30,359 bases of DNA from Clostridiales bacterium (GCA_019423725.1 JAHZAW010000039.1:1-30359), one strand, 5' to 3'. Counted from the stretch's first letter, positions 7,856-15,078 are shown. The notes: generated by a model from the sequence alone, not told the origin. Numbers and translations are program-made.

Positions 7856-8245
7856 TCAGTGGTTTCCGATAGCCGGTCTTCTGTCCTCTACATCTTCATG
7901 ATCGCAGTCAAGAAGATATGCTTCCTCTGTGGGGTGAAGGACATTGATAATCTCAAGAATGGCCTTACGGCACTTTCCGTCCTTATCTATTCCCTTTACG
8001 ATGACCGTCTGCATGGTCTCGGGAACTCGGGGGATCATTATGAGCTCAAGTTTGTCTACTTCCTCCATGGCTGCTATCTCCCCTACCGCATGCTCGATAC
8101 GTCCTGTACGAAGGCTCTGCATCTTTGCTGACCTTAAGTTTTCAAGTCCCTTTATGTCTATTTCCTTTGGCACGTTTCCCTTTTCTGCCGCAGCTACCTG
8201 CATCTTCTTGATGAACTCCGGTAACTTTGTGTGTAATAATTTCAT
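7856..8245 (-). CDS. Unrecognised 129-aa protein, first gene of the LarA-like operon
   Basis: The product is small, soluble and charged, starting MKLLHTKLPEFIKKM. It has helical N-terminal sequence, then VDKLELIMIPRVPETMQTVIV and a C-terminus rich in Asp, Glu and His (DCDHEDVEDRRPAIGNH). No family is recognised. An ATG three codons upstream (8254) abuts the AAGAAGAGAGG sequence with no spacing, so the second ATG at 8245, nine bases downstream of it, is the better start. The gene lies about 40 nt downstream of the predicted sigma-54 start and 25 nt before the 340-aa gene. It may be a small partner of the 340-aa protein, but nothing in the sequence proves it. Confidence 0.75.
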   Translation of the reverse strand: MKLLHTKLPEFIKKMQVAAAEKGNVPKEIDIKGLENLRSAKMQSLRTGRIEHAVGEIAAMEEVDKLELIMIPRVPETMQTVIVKGIDKDGKCRKAILEIINVLHPTEEAYLLDCDHEDVEDRRPAIGNH

Positions 8246-8293
8246 ATTATTCATCCTCTCTTCTTGAAAAAATACGGGTTAATTTATTATTTA

Positions 8294-8310
8294 AGCAAAA
8301 ACTGTGCCAA
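8294..8310 (-). promoter_or_regulatory. Sigma-54 (-24/-12) promoter of the LarA-like operon
   Basis: The minus strand reads TTGGCACAGTTTTTGCT, which matches the RpoN consensus except for A at the G of GCACG. It is nearly identical to the promoter upstream of bcd (16 of 17 positions). The start would fall near 8283, giving a leader of about 35-40 nt. The sigma-54 activator gene lies directly upstream. Confidence 0.88.
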
Positions 8311-8314
8311 ATAT

Positions 8315-8336
8315 AAAAAAGCCCGGTTTTCCGGGC
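8315..8336 (-). terminator. Terminator of the activator operon
   Basis: On the minus strand GCCCGG-AAAA-CCGGGC is followed by six T. It stops readthrough from the activator operon just before the sigma-54 promoter at 8294-8310, so the LarA-like operon depends on its own promoter. Confidence 0.85.
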
Positions 8337-8361
8337 TTTCTCCATACTATCAAAATTTATT

Positions 8362-8420
8362 TTACTGTTTTCAAGACAGTTTTTGTCTTGTTTTCACAAC
8401 ATACGTCTTGTTTTCACGAC
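8362..8420. promoter_or_regulatory. Three enhancer-like sites for the sigma-54 activator
   Basis: GTCTTGTTTTCACAAC (8385-8400) and GTCTTGTTTTCACGAC (8405-8420) are near-identical imperfect palindromes 20 bp apart. A third, TTACTGTTTTCAAGAC (8362-8377), keeps only the right half. CAAGACA-GTTTT-TGTCTTG joins the third to the first as a perfect inverted repeat. The two good sites are centred about 85-105 bp upstream of the -24 element, right for an activator that loops to the polymerase. They lie in the 3' untranslated part of the activator gene. The same 16-mer recurs (14 of 16) at 12571-12586. Confidence 0.65.
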
Positions 8421-8525
8421 TAAATATTTAAAAATCCGATGATACCGCTTTTTTAAGCCGGTATATCTCCTGTTTTACCGTTTTACTGTTCTACTGTTTT
8501 ACAGCCTGTTCCGGGCCTGTTTAGA

Positions 8526-10013
8526 TCAGGACTTTTCCTCCTTGAGTTTATACTTTTCCATTTTTGTGTAAAGCACCGAACGGTGTATGCCCAGGGAATC
8601 CGCCGCCTTCTGTATCTTCCAGCCGTTTTCCTCAAGCACCTGCTTTATGTATTCCCTCTCGAATTTTTCCTTGGCCTTTCTCAGGTCATCGGTGTATTTC
8701 CTGCCTCCGGCCCTCTTTCCGCCTTCGATCACCCTGGTCGAAAATCCTCCCATGAGTATATTGGACCTGCCGTCGGTTATGACATACCTCTCCACCTCAT
8801 TGCGAAGCTCCCTGATGTTTCCCGGCCAGGTATATTCCAATAACCTTCTTTTCTGGTCCTCGCTGAAACTTACGTCATGGCCGTATTTCTGGTTGTACTC
8901 CTTCAAATAGTGCTCCGCCAGGGCTTCGATGTCGTCGGGCCTCTCCCTCAGGGGCGGTATGTATACGGGGATTATGTTCAGCCTGTAATAAAGGTCCTCC
9001 CTGAACTGCCCTTCCCTGACCATTTTCACCAGGTCCCTGTTGGTGGCAGCTATTATCCTTACGTCGGAATATATTATATCCGTGCTTCCGACCCTCTTTA
9101 CCTCTCCTGAGTCCAAAAACCTCAAAAGTTTGGCCTGCATCAGCGGCGGCAGGTCCCCTATCTCATCCAGGAACACCGTTCCGCCGTTTCCCATCTCAAA
9201 TATACCCTTTTTGCCGTTTTTGTCAGCCCCCGTAAAGGAACCCTTCTCATATCCGAAAAATTCCGCCTCCATCAGCTCCGACGGTATGGCGCTGCAGTTC
9301 ACCGGAAGGAATATCTCCCTGGCTCTCATGCTGTTTGAGTGTATGTAATTGGCTAATACATCCTTTCCAACTCCCGATTCACCATAGAGTATTATGGTGC
9401 TGTCGGTCTTGGCCAGATAACGCATGGAATCAAATATATTCTTCATCTGGGCGTCCGCCGTTATGATTGACCTGTATTTATTATTGGCCTGCTGTATGAA
9501 AAGCAGCGTGTCCTTCATCTCCCGGCGCTTCTCCTTCTCGATGCGCAGCTCGTTTTTCATCTCGTCCATGAATATCTCATCATGGCTGAAGGCAATTATA
9601 TATTTTATCTCACCATTTTCATATATGGGCTTGGCCACACAGTCTATGGCCGCCCCCGATGACTTTATGCCCAGCTTTATGACCGCTTCCCTGCCGGTCT
9701 TTAATACCTCCAAAACCGCCGAACGGTCCAATACCCCTTCGCTCACCAGGTCATAAACGGTCATGGACAGCGCCCTTTCCCTGGATATGTTATACATCTT
9801 GGGCAGGGTGGCGTTCACATAGAGTATCTTTCCCTTTCCGTCCGCTATGAGTATGTTCCCATAATAATAATCCAGACAGCATCTGAGCATATCCAGGGTC
9901 TCCGAATCCTTCAGCCCTTCATAAACTCCTCCGCTCTCCCTTTCTGTCCCCTTATCCGCCGGGGTATCCGTTATGTCCTTGGGATTTTTTGTGTTCTGGG
10001 CCTTTTCCTCCAT
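8526..10013 (-). CDS. Sigma-54-dependent transcriptional activator (PAS, AAA+, Fis-type HTH)
   Basis: This 495-aa enhancer-binding protein opens sigma-54 promoters using ATP. Domains in order: a disordered start (about 1-35); a PAS-type sensor (about 45-150, with NILIADGKGKILYVNATLPKM); a short coiled coil; an AAA+ domain (about 185-420); and a Fis-type helix-turn-helix at the end (WKIQKAADSLGIHRSVLYTK). The AAA+ domain has Walker A GESGVGKD, the sigma-54 contact loop GSFTGA and Walker B GGTVFLDEIGDLP. There is no receiver domain, so it probably senses a small ligand rather than a kinase. The frame can start at a TTG at 10037, but AAAGGAGGGG precedes the ATG at 10013. Its nearest target is the sigma-54 promoter at 8294. 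Ligand unknown. Confidence 0.93.
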   Translation of the reverse strand: MEEKAQNTKNPKDITDTPADKGTERESGGVYEGLKDSETLDMLRCCLDYYYGNILIADGKGKILYVNATLPKMYNISRERALSMTVYDLVSEGVLDRSAVLEVLKTGREAVIKLGIKSSGAAIDCVAKPIYENGEIKYIIAFSHDEIFMDEMKNELRIEKEKRREMKDTLLFIQQANNKYRSIITADAQMKNIFDSMRYLAKTDSTIILYGESGVGKDVLANYIHSNSMRAREIFLPVNCSAIPSELMEAEFFGYEKGSFTGADKNGKKGIFEMGNGGTVFLDEIGDLPPLMQAKLLRFLDSGEVKRVGSTDIIYSDVRIIAATNRDLVKMVREGQFREDLYYRLNIIPVYIPPLRERPDDIEALAEHYLKEYNQKYGHDVSFSEDQKRRLLEYTWPGNIRELRNEVERYVITDGRSNILMGGFSTRVIEGGKRAGGRKYTDDLRKAKEKFEREYIKQVLEENGWKIQKAADSLGIHRSVLYTKMEKYKLKEEKS

Positions 10014-10033
10014 TTCCTGCCCCTCCTTTCCTG

Positions 10034-11323
10034 TCAAATGAGCTTTTTAAGTATTTTTTCCAGACTTCCATCATCTTCTCCAAGTCTGTAAAATCCATGA
10101 ATGTCTATGTATTTTTCAACGGTCTCAGGCAGCAGATATTTTATGGAGCCGCCGCCTGACACCCGTCCCCTTATGCCCGAGGACGATATGTCCAAAGCCA
10201 TGGCTTCCACCAGCCTGATATTTACTCCCCTTTTCCTGAGCCTTTCCACGGCCCCCTGAGCCTCATATCCCGGCCTTGTCACCGCCGCAAAGGAACACAT
10301 ACCCGAAAGTCTGTCAAAATCCTTCCAGCCTGATATGTCATCCAGCACATCTGAGCCCGTTATGAAAACTATTTCCGCATCTTCGTCACAGCGCTTTTTC
10401 AGCTCCGCCACCGTGTCCGCCGTATAGGAAAATCCCTTCTTTGCCGTCTCCAGGGAGGATACGCAGAAATATCCGTTCCCCTCCACGGCCAGAGCCGTCA
10501 TCACATATCTTAAGGGTCCCCCTGTCACTCCGTGCTTTTTATAGGGCGTCTCGCCTGTGGGTATGAATACTACCTTTTCCAGCCCCAGCTTCTCCCTCAC
10601 GGCCTCTGCCGTTAAAAGATGTCCATAATGCACCGGGTCAAAGGTTCCTCCCATGACGCCTATTTTCCTAAAGCCATGGAGATCCCTTATTTCCGCTGCT
10701 CTCCTTTTGGTGTCCGATAAAAGCACCAGCTCTCCCCTTACGGCTGCGGCTCCTTTCCTTCCTCCGCTGCCGTCAGATATGAAAAGAAATTCCCTGCCGC
10801 TTTCCATAAGGGCCCTATATAATATTTCCGTTTCCCGGGATATGCCGATGACGTCCCTCAGGTATTTTTCCCTGCTGTCCTTGCCATCGTCCCCGTCATC
10901 TCCGGGACATTCCAGAGCTTTTTTTATCTTCTCTGCCTCTTCCAGGTCCCCTTTCAGGGCAAAGGCATACCTCCCCGGTCTGGTCACAAAGCTATAACCG
11001 TCTCTGCTGAATATGTTTTCTTCCGCTGAGACAGCCCCTTCCGCTCCCATGCCAAGGATTCCTCCCGTGGGACAGTCCGCTTCCCCAGCGTCCACCGAAG
11101 CCCCAAGGAGCACTATGTCCTCCCTGAAGGGGCCAAGGAGCTCATCCAGTATGGTATTCAATCTATAGTCTATGGTATATCCTGACCTATAATCCCCAAA
11201 TCTTATATCTTTTATGCCCCCAAGGGCCTCCCTTATAACGCCGCCTGTGCCTTCTTGGCACACCACTCCTACGGCCGCCGCCTTATTATCCGCTGTCACG
11301 GCATCGTATACAAAGGATTCCAT
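10034..11323 (-). CDS. Unknown N-terminal domain fused to nicotinate-nucleotide adenylyltransferase (NadD)
   Basis: The 429-aa protein is about twice the usual NadD length. The C-terminal half (from about residue 220) is NadD-like: IGVMGGTFDPVHYGHLL with the HxGH nucleotidyl-transfer motif, FIPTGETPYKKH, FITGSDVLDDISGW and the late ISSSGIRGRV motif. NadD joins nicotinate mononucleotide to AMP, giving nicotinic acid adenine dinucleotide. The first 215 residues match no family I know; they include VGVVCQEGTGGVIREALGGI and a hydrophilic Asp/Gly/Lys linker near 140-155. AAGGTGA precedes the ATG. It lies 20 nt upstream of the activator gene, in its operon. Whether this is the cell's general NadD or a copy dedicated to the LarA-type cofactor is not decidable here; the context favours the latter. 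Confidence 0.8.
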   Translation of the reverse strand: MESFVYDAVTADNKAAAVGVVCQEGTGGVIREALGGIKDIRFGDYRSGYTIDYRLNTILDELLGPFREDIVLLGASVDAGEADCPTGGILGMGAEGAVSAEENIFSRDGYSFVTRPGRYAFALKGDLEEAEKIKKALECPGDDGDDGKDSREKYLRDVIGISRETEILYRALMESGREFLFISDGSGGRKGAAAVRGELVLLSDTKRRAAEIRDLHGFRKIGVMGGTFDPVHYGHLLTAEAVREKLGLEKVVFIPTGETPYKKHGVTGGPLRYVMTALAVEGNGYFCVSSLETAKKGFSYTADTVAELKKRCDEDAEIVFITGSDVLDDISGWKDFDRLSGMCSFAAVTRPGYEAQGAVERLRKRGVNIRLVEAMALDISSSGIRGRVSGGGSIKYLLPETVEKYIDIHGFYRLGEDDGSLEKILKKLI

Positions 11324-11647
11324 AAAATCACCTTAAATCCGCTGTCTATTTTCAGGAGCAGGCTCCGCTGCCGCCCCTTCCTATGTCCAGTTACCGCCAG
11401 TTGATGCCAGTTATGCCAGGGCCGCCCGGATCCGCCTGGCAGGGCATATATCCGCTTCCTTGTCCCGTTATGGTTTTTACCCTGCAGTCCCTATGTCCTT
11501 CCGGCTTTCCTGCCACAGCCTTTATGATGCTGCGGGCTTATTCCTGTTCCTGCCTTTTATAGTCTCCGGGCTTTCACATCATCCCGGTTTTCCGGCTATT
11601 CATGCTGTCCCGGCATCTTTTTTAGCTGGCTCCTTATTTTGAGCCCA
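11324..11647. other. Noncoding gap inside the activator operon, with 10-nt repeats
   Basis: The minus strand shows no frame with a ribosome binding site. On the plus strand, 11387-11415 contains CCAGTT three times at about 10-nt spacing (CCAGTTACCG, CCAGTTGATG, CCAGTTATG), ending in CCAGG. The gap is G/C-rich and may be a decayed gene or a spacer; no terminator with a T run was seen, so readthrough into the NadD-fusion gene is possible. Confidence 0.45.
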
Positions 11648-12163
11648 TCAAGCTCCGTATTTTGCCTTGAGGGCCTCGAGCATACTATTATTTATGGCCT
11701 CCAGGTCATCTTCTCCCTTTAAATAACTCTCCCTGAATACCCTGATGGTGGCACTGGCTTCCTCAACGGGTCCAGGCAGGTTGAATACAAGGGCCTTTCC
11801 CAGTTTTCCTATGACCAGTTTGCTCCACATATGTCCGTTCTTTCCATAAAGGGCCCCCTCATGGATCTCCTCAAGTATGCTGTCCAGGGATGTATGGGTG
11901 TAGTCCTTTCCAAGGGTAGAGCTGTAACGGTGTCCGCCGCCGCTGCCGCCTAAAAGTATTATGAGGTCATAGCCCTCTGCTGCAAATCCCTTTATGGTCT
12001 CAGTTATGGATTCCTCCCTGTCGATCACCGGGCTGGTCCTTGCCACGAATGCCGAAGGATTGATTGCCAAGAGCTCTCCCATAACGGCGGGGCTGTCCGT
12101 ATCCAGCACTATGCCAGCGGCCAGTTCATCGCCGGTGGGTATTATTATCGCCTTTGAAAACAT
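11648..12163 (-). CDS. Molybdopterin-binding-domain (MoaB/Mog/CinA-like) protein
   Basis: The 171-aa product looks like a stand-alone MoCF-type domain: IIPTGDELAAGIVLDTDS at the start, DLIILLGGSGGG near residues 95-106, and LGKALVFNLPGPVEEA near 135-150. These correspond to the GDE(L/I), TGG(T/S)G and LPG-P motifs of MoaB, Mog, MoeA and CinA proteins, which bind molybdopterin or nucleotide-like ligands. It lacks other MoeA or CinA domains. AAAGGTGG precedes the ATG, and the upstream gene ends two bases before this one begins. No molybdoenzyme gene is in the window. It is encoded in the sigma-54 activator operon, so it may act on a ligand related to that pathway; this is inference. Confidence 0.72.
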   Translation of the reverse strand: MFSKAIIIPTGDELAAGIVLDTDSPAVMGELLAINPSAFVARTSPVIDREESITETIKGFAAEGYDLIILLGGSGGGHRYSSTLGKDYTHTSLDSILEEIHEGALYGKNGHMWSKLVIGKLGKALVFNLPGPVEEASATIRVFRESYLKGEDDLEAINNSMLEALKAKYGA

Positions 12164-12164
12164 A

Positions 12165-12518
12165 TCACAGCCACCTTTCTTTCATGCACTGTCCCTCAGC
12201 ATAGGCGGGAACATCATCTATATTTACTGTCTTTATTTTGCTTACGGATGATATCTGGGCCAGGTCCGTAAGGGTTATGCCGTCGGCCAGGGATACGGCC
12301 TTTATGAGCCCGTCGCCTTCCCTGAGTATGTCTTCCTCCTCGATGCCGTATACGTCCATTTCCAGGGATGAGCCCGTAACACCGATTATCCTTACTACGC
12401 TCTTGAGCTTATCTTTGATAAGGGCTTCAAGCTGCTGTATGTTCAGCCCCTTAACATCTATTCCTGTTATCTTTACAACGGTCTTATCCACCTGAACTAT
12501 TACTTTGCTGTCGTCCAT
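12165..12518 (-). CDS. Unrecognised 117-aa protein, first gene of the activator operon
   Basis: The product is small and soluble, starting MDDSKVIVQVDKTVVKITGI. Its pattern of short beta strands and helices (LNIQQLEALIKDKLKSVVRI, then SLEMDVYGIEEEDILREGDG) suggests a compact alpha/beta fold. No family is recognised. AGGAGGAATGTGAG precedes the ATG. Its stop lies inside the ribosome binding region of the molybdopterin-binding-domain gene, so the two are probably translated together. It is the first gene after the promoter at 12550-12578. Confidence 0.7.
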   Translation of the reverse strand: MDDSKVIVQVDKTVVKITGIDVKGLNIQQLEALIKDKLKSVVRIIGVTGSSLEMDVYGIEEEDILREGDGLIKAVSLADGITLTDLAQISSVSKIKTVNIDDVPAYAEGQCMKERWL

Positions 12519-12549
12519 CTCACATTCCTCCTGTGTTTTATTTTAATCA

Positions 12550-12578
12550 ATTATAAATGTTTTTAAAAATGTTGTAAA
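12550..12578 (-). promoter_or_regulatory. SigA-type promoter of the activator operon
   Basis: On the minus strand TTTACA (-35, 12573-12578), a 17-nt spacer, and TATAAT (-10, 12550-12555) lead to the 117-aa gene at 12518. The -10 is consensus and the -35 has one mismatch. Confidence 0.72.
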
Positions 12579-12586
12579 TACAAGAC
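12571..12586. promoter_or_regulatory. Operator-like site over the -35 of the activator operon
   Basis: The minus strand reads GTCTTGTATTTACAAC, which matches the enhancer-like site at 8385-8400 in 14 of 16 positions and has the same half-site geometry. It covers the -35 box of the activator operon promoter. If the activator binds here it should block the vegetative polymerase, a classical self-repression layout. Confidence 0.55.
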
Positions 12587-12742
12587 ATTCCATCTCTGTC
12601 CCAAGGACATATGTATGCCATGTCCAGAACCCGGCAAAATCCCGGCAGTCCTGCCGGTATACGTCCTCTGAAGGCGGCCGGAAAATTTTTATCATATTTC
12701 TCTCCCACAGACAGACATTATATTTCTGCCTGTATTTTTTTA

Positions 12743-12771
12743 TTGACTTGGTATGGTATGTGCGGTATATA
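12743..12771 (+). promoter_or_regulatory. SigA-type promoter of the flavodiiron gene
   Basis: TTGACT (12743-12748), a 17-nt spacer, and TATATA (12766-12771), about 33 nt before the start codon. The intergenic region 12587-12742 also holds a CCGGCA-GTCC-TGCCGG hairpin (12642-12657) with no T run; its role is unknown. Confidence 0.7.
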
Positions 12772-12804
12772 CTTATATTATAAAAATTAAAAGGAGGACA
12801 AATG

Positions 12805-14007
12805 ATGTACTGCGTAAGAAAAGTAACCGAAGACCTCTATTGGGTGGGAGGAAATGATCACCGCCTTGCCCTTTTTGAAAATATTCATCCCATACCCCGA
12901 GGGGTTTCATACAATTCATACCTTCTCACCGATGAGAAAAACGTATTGTTCGATACCACTGACTGGTCCGTATGCCGCCAGCATATCGAAAATATAAAAT
13001 CCATCCTTGGTGAGAAAAAACTCGATTATATCATCGTAAACCACATGGAGCCCGACCACGGCGCTTCCCTGGAGGAAATAATCATCCGCTTCCCTGATAT
13101 CAAAGTCGTTGGTACAGCCAAGGCCTTTACCATGATGAAACAGTTCGGCTTTGACATCGGCGACCGCGGCATCGTCGTTAAGGATGGAGACACCCTTTCC
13201 TTTGGAAAACATACGGTGACATTCATCAGCGCTGCCATGATCCACTGGCCCGAAGTTATGGCCACATTCGATACGACCAACGGCGTCCTTTTCTCAGCCG
13301 ATGCCTTTGGCTCATTCGGCGCCCTGGACGGAAAACTCTTTAACGATGAAGTGGACTTTGACCGCGACTGGATAGATGACGCCAGAAGATATTACACAAA
13401 TATAGTAGGTAAGTACGGCTCATTCGTACAGAAGCTCCTTAAAAAAGCTCAGGCTCTGGACATAAAGATGATCTGCCCCCTTCACGGACCAGTATGGAGG
13501 AGCAACATCGAATATTTCGTGGACAAGCATGACAAGTGGAGCAGATATGAACCTGAGGAAAAGGGCGTAGTTATCGCCTATGCTTCCATGTATGGCAATA
13601 CCGAGACAGCTGCCCAGGCTCTTGCTTCAAAGCTTGTGGAAAAGGGCTGCACAAAGGTACAGGTATACGATGTATCAAATACACCCGTATCCACCCTTAT
13701 TTCCGACAGCTTCAAGTACAGCAACATCGTACTGGCTTCAGTGACATACAACATGGGAATATTCCCTATCATGCACAACTTCCTTGAGGATATGAAGGCT
13801 CTCTGCCTTGTGAACAGAAAGATATCCGTCATCGAAAATGGTACATGGGCTCCTAAGAGCGGTACCCTTATTACCGACCTTGTGACAAATGAGCTCAAGG
13901 GAATGGAGATCATCGGAAACAAGATCACCATCAACTCATCCCTCAATGATGACAAGGATGCTGAACTTGACGCCCTTGCCGATGCCATCATCGATTCAAT
14001 GAAATAA
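12805..14007 (+). CDS. Flavodiiron protein (A-type; oxygen/NO reductase)
   Basis: The protein of about 400 aa has an N-terminal metallo-beta-lactamase-like diiron domain (about 1-250) and a C-terminal flavodoxin domain (about 255-400). Diiron ligands are visible: HMEPDHG (the HxExDH motif), the His of AAMIHWPEVM, the Asp of FSADAFG and the His of CPLHGPVW. The flavin loop is ASMYGNTE. Such proteins reduce O2 to water or NO to N2O in the cytoplasm of anaerobes, usually fed by rubredoxin; no rubredoxin domain or gene is present here. Two ATGs are adjacent-in-frame (12802, 12805). The second has the better 7-nt spacing from AAGGAGG. The gene is alone on its transcript, with a clear promoter and terminator. 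Confidence 0.93.
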   Translation: MYCVRKVTEDLYWVGGNDHRLALFENIHPIPRGVSYNSYLLTDEKNVLFDTTDWSVCRQHIENIKSILGEKKLDYIIVNHMEPDHGASLEEIIIRFPDIKVVGTAKAFTMMKQFGFDIGDRGIVVKDGDTLSFGKHTVTFISAAMIHWPEVMATFDTTNGVLFSADAFGSFGALDGKLFNDEVDFDRDWIDDARRYYTNIVGKYGSFVQKLLKKAQALDIKMICPLHGPVWRSNIEYFVDKHDKWSRYEPEEKGVVIAYASMYGNTETAAQALASKLVEKGCTKVQVYDVSNTPVSTLISDSFKYSNIVLASVTYNMGIFPIMHNFLEDMKALCLVNRKISVIENGTWAPKSGTLITDLVTNELKGMEIIGNKITINSSLNDDKDAELDALADAIIDSMK

Positions 14008-14040
14008 GAAACACTCAGACGCTGTGCCACGGCGTCTTAC

Positions 14041-14083
14041 AAAACAGACGTGTCCATAAAAAGGCTCGTCTGTTTTCCTTTTT
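14041..14083 (+). terminator. Terminator of the flavodiiron gene
   Basis: AAAACAGACG (14041-14050) pairs with CGTCTGTTTT (14067-14076), followed by CCTTTTT. A second small hairpin (AGACGC/GCGTCT, 14018-14037) lies just before it. Confidence 0.75.
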
Positions 14084-14150
14084 ATCTCAAAATACTTTCT
14101 TTTTTCTTAACTTTTGCCATAAATGGTGACAGGACACAAAAAATATGTTA

Positions 14151-14202
14151 CCGTCTTTTTACCAGATACTTATCAGACATATCGCGCTGGAAAAAAAGAC
14201 GG
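14151..14202. repeat. Long inverted repeat in the 14084-14506 intergenic region
   Basis: CCGTCTTTTT followed by A and CCAG (14151-14165) pairs with CTGG followed by an A run and GACGG (14187-14202), a stem of about 14 bp with a loop of about 20 nt. It has no T run after it, so it is not a plain terminator; it could be a small RNA or attenuator-like fold. The rest of 14084-14506 shows no gene. I saw no convincing promoter for the next gene. Confidence 0.4.
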
Positions 14203-14506
14203 CGGTTAAAGAGCGCGGGGCAGGTATGATAAACTGCTCCTGACGGAACATCTGCAGTTTGACCGGCTTGGCCGGCTTTGCTGCAAATATTCTTAAAACA
14301 TCTTAAAATGGCTGAAATACCGTTCATCTAAGAACTTAAACGTCTAAAACGGCATTGTCCAAAAGGGAGACCTTTACCAGTCTTGAAACACCATGGCCAA
14401 AACCTATGCAGCAGGAAAAAATAAAGTCCAAAGGCATAAACGGCAGGTCATAAAAGCGCCAGATGTCTGACAAATTTTAACCGAGAAAATAAAGGAGGCT
14501 TTCAAT

Positions 14507-15064
14507 ATGAAAGAACTTAAACAGTTTACTGATATACTTACGGGACATTTTGACAATTCCGAGCAGTTCAACAGATTAAAAGCTGAGGGAGTAAAGGGAT
14601 TCCCCTATGCGGAGCATATAAATACCGTATGCAATGACAAAATAAACGGCCTTCCTGAAAATTTTGACGGAATTTTTATGGTCGAGGAAAGCTACTATAC
14701 AGTGGGAGAGGTTACCAAACCCATGCCCCATCTGTTCCTCTTCACCCAGGAAGGTGACGCCATAAAGCTTACATCATGGGAACTGCCCGAAGGATATGAC
14801 AAGGCAAACTTTACCTGGCTCAGCCTGGATCGTATGGACTACTCCAAACTTAAGGTATCGGAAAAATTTACTCCTGCCCTCTACAGGCTCAAGGACGGAG
14901 TATGGGAAGGCGGCAGTGTGAGCATGTTCTCACCGGTGCTTAAATTTACCCTTTTTGAACGTTTCTCCGAGGACTGTCTTGAAGTTGAGGAAAGCATGGA
15001 GGTCAACGGCAAAAAGACCTTCGGTTATGATGAACCCATCATATATAAAAGAAAGAAAGCATAA
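14507..15064 (+). CDS. Possible CpcT/CpeT-fold protein of unknown role
   Basis: The 185-aa soluble product starts MKELKQFTDILTGHFDNSEQF. This resembles the opening of the CpcT/CpeT family (a helix, then a 'G-F-N-QF' motif), followed by alternating strands such as FDGIFMVEESYYTV and PHLFLFTQEGDAIKLTSWEL, as in that family's barrel. CpcT/CpeT proteins attach bilins to phycobiliproteins in cyanobacteria, but related proteins of unknown role occur in non-photosynthetic bacteria. The match is by eye and uncertain. AAAGGAGG precedes the ATG. The gene stands alone and ends at a strong terminator. Confidence 0.7.
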   Translation: MKELKQFTDILTGHFDNSEQFNRLKAEGVKGFPYAEHINTVCNDKINGLPENFDGIFMVEESYYTVGEVTKPMPHLFLFTQEGDAIKLTSWELPEGYDKANFTWLSLDRMDYSKLKVSEKFTPALYRLKDGVWEGGSVSMFSPVLKFTLFERFSEDCLEVEESMEVNGKKTFGYDEPIIYKRKKA

Positions 15065-15078
15065 TAAATAATGTATAA

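Noticed and set aside
10034..10037. TTG start of the sigma-54 activator overlapping the NadD-fusion stop
   Set aside because: A strong AAAGGAGGGG sits between it and an in-frame ATG at 10013, which is the better start.
11460..11642. Plus-strand 60-codon frame in the gap of the activator operon
   Set aside because: No ribosome binding site, wrong strand for the operon, and no recognisable protein pattern.
14269..14286. Sigma-54-like sequence TTGGCCGGCTTTGCT
   Set aside because: Only eight bases separate the GG and GC elements; sigma-54 promoters need ten.
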